From NCBI GenBank assembly GCA_934317185.1, contig CAKREJ010000059.1:1-9311 (forward strand): a stretch of DNA of 9,311 nt, in the 5' to 3' direction. Shown piece by piece: positions 6,221-9,311 of the stretch. Numbering within the stretch: the stretch's first letter is position 1; each line of letters starts with the position of its first letter. The translations under genes were made by a program, and so were the position numbers. The stretch comes from an uncultured Anaerobutyricum sp. (GTDB lineage: Bacteria > Bacillota > Clostridia > Lachnospirales > Lachnospiraceae). The notes beneath the pieces are model-generated. The model did not search any database. It was not told the origin of the DNA and was given only the letters and a program-made list of their open reading frames with translations.

Positions 6221-8641
6221 TCAACCTTCTTCCGCTACATCCTGAATCATTGTTTCTACCATACCTCTGGCAGTATATACAACAGCAGTTTTCTCAATGA
6301 AAAGTCCATTCTCTTCGGCTGTTTTTGTTGTAACCGGACCAATGCTGATATATTTGCCTTTTACATCATCAAGGTTATCTACCATAGATACAAATGCACG
6401 AACTGCACTAGAACTTGCAAATGTCACATAATCAACCATTTTAATCAGGCGATTCAGCTCCTCTGCCTTTCTCTCATCCTTTACTGTATGGTAAAGAGAA
6501 ATACAGGTATGGGAAATTCCCGCTTCCTCTAATGCGTCCGGAAGAACTCTGTTCGCTTCCTCTGCACGAAGGAGAAGAACACTTTCATCTTTTCCGATAT
6601 GAGGAACCATCGCCTCTGCCATATCTTTTGAAGAATATGCTGTCGGAATAAAATCACAAAAAATTCCGTGATCTTCTAATGCCTTTCTCGTTCCATCACC
6701 AATAACAGCAAAACGAATATGTGCTAAATCTCTAATATCTTTGCGAATCTCCTGCATTTCTTCAAAGAAACATTCCACACCGTTCGCACTGGTAAATACA
6801 ATCCAGTTATACTTATCTATTTCCTTCAATGCAAGATCCAGCTCCGGAAGTCTCATCCTTTCGGTACGAATCAAACTAAAGGAAATCGCCTCTGCTCCTT
6901 CTTCTTTTAAAATCGGAGAAAGTCGGTCTACCATAGAAGTTGTTCCTGTTACAAGAACACTCTTCCCTGATAATGGTTTATGTCCATACCAGTCAAGTAC
7001 CTGACGTAAGCTTACAACATCTCCGACAACCGTAATCGCAGGAGTCCTGATTCCCTCACGCTCTACGACCTCTACAATATCTGCAAGTGTTCCTGTCGCA
7101 ACACGCTGTCTTGCCGTTGTTCCTTCCTGAAGTACCCCAACCGGTGTTGCAGGATCTTTTCCATTCTCTATAAGGGAAGTTACAATATTTGGAAGATTTT
7201 TAAGACCCATAAGGAAAATCAATGTTCCTTCTTCTTTGGCAAGTGTTTCATAATTTAATACACTTACACCATTTTTGTGATTGCCTTCATGTCCCGTGAT
7301 CACATGGAAAGAAGAAGCAAAATCACGATGTGTCACCGGTATACCGCAGTATGCAGGAACAGAGTAGGAAGAAGAAATTCCAGGTACTACTTCAAAATCA
7401 ACTCCGGCTTCTCTAAGTTCCTGGCCTTCCTCGCCGCCTCGTCCAAAGATATATGGGTCACCGCCCTTTAAGCGGACAACATTCTTACCTTCTAAAGCAA
7501 GCTTTACTAAAAGTTCATTTGTCTCGTACTGTTTTAAATGATGATTGGAAGAACGCTTTCCTGCATAAATAAGTTCTGCGTCATCTCTTACTTCATTTAA
7601 TAGAGAACTGGATGCAAGATTATCATAAACAACAACATCTGCCTCTCTTAAAAGCTTAAGACCCTTTCTTGTCATCAGATCTTCATCACCGGGACCTGCA
7701 CCAACTAAATATACCATTCCTTTATTTACTTCATGGGCAACGCTGATACCCAGTTCTGTTGCTATTTCTACTTTATTTTTTCCTTCCACAGTATCTTTGG
7801 CACTTACTGTCATATATGTCTTCTTACTGTGGATTCCATCTTTTACATACATAGCTCGCATGGAAAATTCACCATTCTCCTCACGACAAAGTGCTGCTGC
7901 AGGAGCATTACAGCTTCCACCGATCGTCTTTAAAAACGCTCTTTCTGCCATGAGAAGACATTCTGCTTTCTCACTGTGAATCGCTGCAAGGATTTCTTCC
8001 ATCTCGGCATCTTCTGTACGACTCTCTACAGAAAGGATTCCCTGACCTGCTGCCGGAAGAAATACATCCGGATCAAGATACTGATAATATAATCCTTCTT
8101 CTTTTTCATATCCAAGTCTTTCGATTCCTGCTGCTGCAAGAATAATTCCGTCATACTGACCGTCACGAAGCTTACTTAAACGTGTCTGTACATTGCCTCG
8201 GAGAAGCTTGATATTTACATATGGATTGATTTCTTTAATTAATAATTCTCTTCGTAAAGAGCTTGTTCCAACAATACTTCCCGGTTCTAATTCTTCTAAA
8301 GTCTTACCGGTCGTCGTCACAAAAGTATCTCTTACATCTGCTCTGTCAAGAACTGCTCCAATTCCAAGTCCTTCCGGGAAATCCATCGGCATATCCTTCG
8401 CACTGTGAACCGCAATATCTATTTGTCCGGAAAGAAGTTCTGCTTCAAGCTCTGCAGTAAATACCCCTTTGCCGCCAAAAGAGGTAAGAGACTTATCAAG
8501 AATCTGATCTCCCTTCGTATCAATCTTTACGATTTCCACCTCAAGCTCCGGAAATGCCTGTTTAATTTTATCTTTTACAATATCGGTCTGCGTCAGAGCG
8601 AGTTTACTCTTTCTTGTTCCGATTTTGATGATATTTTTCAT
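6221..8641 (-). CDS. Trifunctional HemC-CobA-HemD fusion (PBG deaminase / uroporphyrinogen III methyltransferase / uroporphyrinogen III synthase)
   Basis: An 806-residue cytoplasmic protein carrying three consecutive tetrapyrrole enzymes. Residues 1 to about 306 are porphobilinogen deaminase: IGTRKSKLAL (7-16), HSAKDMP with the catalytic Asp at 83, GTSSLRR (125-131), and GGSCNAP with Cys244 as the dipyrromethane cofactor attachment site. Residues about 309-548 are SUMT: VYLVGAGPGDEDL (310-322), GGDPYIFGRGGEE (393-405), VVPGISSS (418-425), GIPVTHRDF (433-441). Residues about 556-800 are uroporphyrinogen III synthase: VLVTGT near 562, FTSANGV (616-622) and FASSSAVRAF (741-750). The chain would turn porphobilinogen into precorrin-2. 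Each domain is close to full length and no key motif is lost. The HemC-SUMT junction has almost no linker, and Met309 sits where a stand-alone SUMT would start. The start is preceded by a GGAGG about 7 nt upstream. CobA-HemD fusions are known in Clostridia; the added HemC is less usual. The order of SUMT before HemD does not match the order of reactions. Confidence 0.96.
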   Translation of the reverse strand: MKNIIKIGTRKSKLALTQTDIVKDKIKQAFPELEVEIVKIDTKGDQILDKSLTSFGGKGVFTAELEAELLSGQIDIAVHSAKDMPMDFPEGLGIGAVLDRADVRDTFVTTTGKTLEELEPGSIVGTSSLRRELLIKEINPYVNIKLLRGNVQTRLSKLRDGQYDGIILAAAGIERLGYEKEEGLYYQYLDPDVFLPAAGQGILSVESRTEDAEMEEILAAIHSEKAECLLMAERAFLKTIGGSCNAPAAALCREENGEFSMRAMYVKDGIHSKKTYMTVSAKDTVEGKNKVEIATELGISVAHEVNKGMVYLVGAGPGDEDLMTRKGLKLLREADVVVYDNLASSSLLNEVRDDAELIYAGKRSSNHHLKQYETNELLVKLALEGKNVVRLKGGDPYIFGRGGEEGQELREAGVDFEVVPGISSSYSVPAYCGIPVTHRDFASSFHVITGHEGNHKNGVSVLNYETLAKEEGTLIFLMGLKNLPNIVTSLIENGKDPATPVGVLQEGTTARQRVATGTLADIVEVVEREGIRTPAITVVGDVVSLRQVLDWYGHKPLSGKSVLVTGTTSMVDRLSPILKEEGAEAISFSLIRTERMRLPELDLALKEIDKYNWIVFTSANGVECFFEEMQEIRKDIRDLAHIRFAVIGDGTRKALEDHGIFCDFIPTAYSSKDMAEAMVPHIGKDESVLLLRAEEANRVLPDALEEAGISHTCISLYHTVKDERKAEELNRLIKMVDYVTFASSSAVRAFVSMVDNLDDVKGKYISIGPVTTKTAEENGLFIEKTAVVYTARGMVETMIQDVAEEG

Positions 8642-8654
8642 CTTGTTCCTCCAC

Positions 8655-9311
8655 CTATTCTACGTTCGCAAATCCGTATTTATCTTCATATCCTCTTGGT
8701 GTGATCATCTTTCCGTCACGTACATATGTATTGGAATTTCCGACAATAACGATACTAAACATATCGATCGGTGCATCTTTTACCGCATCTAATGTTGTAA
8801 TATAAGAAGATTCTTCTTCTCTTCCTGCATGGCGGACAATGCCGACAGGAGTCTTTCCATCACGATATTTCATAAGGATTTCTGCCGCCTTTTCTACATA
8901 ATCTGCTCTCTTTTTGCTCTTTGGATTATAAAGACACACAATAAAGTCTCCCTGTCCCGCACAATCCACTCTCTTCATAATAAGAGAATACGGTGTCATC
9001 AGATCACTCAAACTAATAATTGTAAAATCATGCATCAGTGGTGCACCTAAAACAGATGCCGCTGCACTTGCCGCTGTCACACCCGGAACGGTTTCTATTT
9101 CTACATCTGCCTTCTTTTCATTTGCAATTTCTAAAAGAATTCCTGCCATTCCGTAAATTCCACTGTCTCCGGAACTTACCATCGCTACTGTTTTCCCTTC
9201 CGCAGCAAGATCAACTGCCATACGGCAGCGATCCATCTCTTTTGTCATCGGAGTTGCTACATATTCCTTATCCGGGAAAAACTTTTTCAGCATCTCTACA
9301 TATGTAGTATA
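8655..9311 (-). CDS. cbiH: Cobalt-factor III (precorrin-3B) C17-methyltransferase CbiH, 5' partial
   Basis: This gene encodes the SAM-dependent enzyme that methylates C17 and contracts the ring of cobalt-factor III in cytoplasmic anaerobic B12 synthesis. The frame stays open to the window edge: upstream of the Met codon at 9293 it reads YTTYVE, a stretch typical of the CbiH/CobJ N-terminal region. That Met is therefore internal, and roughly 30 N-terminal residues with the first SAM-binding loop lie outside the window. Visible family motifs, numbered from that Met, are SSGDSGIYGMAG (40-51), TVPGVTAASAAAS (68-80), SLSDLMTPY (94-102) and LYNPKSKKRADY (121-132). The usual SGDPG proline is serine here, a position I take to be tolerant. 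The TAG stop lies 13 bp before the hemC-cobA-hemD fusion, so the two are surely cotranscribed. It resembles CbiH rather than the other cobalamin methyltransferases because of the SDLMTP and YNP blocks. A CbiG or CbiJ fusion is not seen at the C-terminus. Confidence 0.95.
   Translation of the reverse strand, partial: YTTYVEMLKKFFPDKEYVATPMTKEMDRCRMAVDLAAEGKTVAMVSSGDSGIYGMAGILLEIANEKKADVEIETVPGVTAASAAASVLGAPLMHDFTIISLSDLMTPYSLIMKRVDCAGQGDFIVCLYNPKSKKRADYVEKAAEILMKYRDGKTPVGIVRHAGREEESSYITTLDAVKDAPIDMFSIVIVGNSNTYVRDGKMITPRGYEDKYGFANVE

Noticed and set aside
8655..9293. Reading cbiH as a complete gene starting at the Met codon at 9293
   Set aside because: The frame is open to the window edge and the upstream residues YTTYVE match the CbiH N-terminal region, so the real start lies outside the window.

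Overview
This window is almost entirely one strand-coherent operon for anaerobic (cobalt-early) cobalamin biosynthesis, transcribed right to left on the minus strand. Gene content (CbiK, CbiD, CbiH, a CbiE-CbiT fusion), the moderately low GC, the strong GGAGG-type ribosome binding sites and the protein sequences suggest an anaerobic Clostridia bacterium, probably Lachnospiraceae-like. That assignment is an inference from style, not from a marker gene.

In order of transcription the genes are: cbiH (5' end cut by the window edge, 8655-9311); a trifunctional hemC-cobA-hemD fusion (6221-8641); cobS (5435-6214); cobT (4332-5390); cbiC (3683-4315); cbiD (2586-3662); a cbiE-cbiT fusion (1318-2571); and cbiK (502-1284). 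All intergenic gaps are 6 to about 40 bp, so one transcript is likely. The promoter, and any cobalamin riboswitch, would lie upstream, beyond position 9311.

The genes work together as follows. The fusion protein converts porphobilinogen to hydroxymethylbilane, then to uroporphyrinogen III, then to precorrin-2. CbiK inserts cobalt into sirohydrochlorin. CbiH, CbiD, CbiE/T and CbiC carry out ring contraction, methylations, decarboxylation and the final methyl migration to cobyrinate. CobT activates the lower-ligand base and CobS joins it to adenosylcobinamide-GDP. Other required steps (CbiL, CbiF, CbiG, CbiJ, CbiA, CbiB, CobU and so on) are not in this window and are presumably encoded upstream or elsewhere.

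The roughly 500 bp beyond the end of cbiK hold no convincing gene. They hold two related, long imperfect palindromes in inverted orientation: element A (1-269, left tip cut off) and element B (333-504). They share TAG-starting terminal inverted repeats, AAAAGAAG/CTTCTTTT core borders and a central hairpin whose stem differs between copies in a pairing-preserving way. They look like miniature, non-autonomous (MITE-like) elements. Element B abuts cbiK so closely that the TAG stop codon is part of its repeat. Joining the flanks through a single TA predicts an empty site with a TAA stop and an unchanged protein. This is the least ordinary part of the window, together with the triple tetrapyrrole-enzyme fusion.
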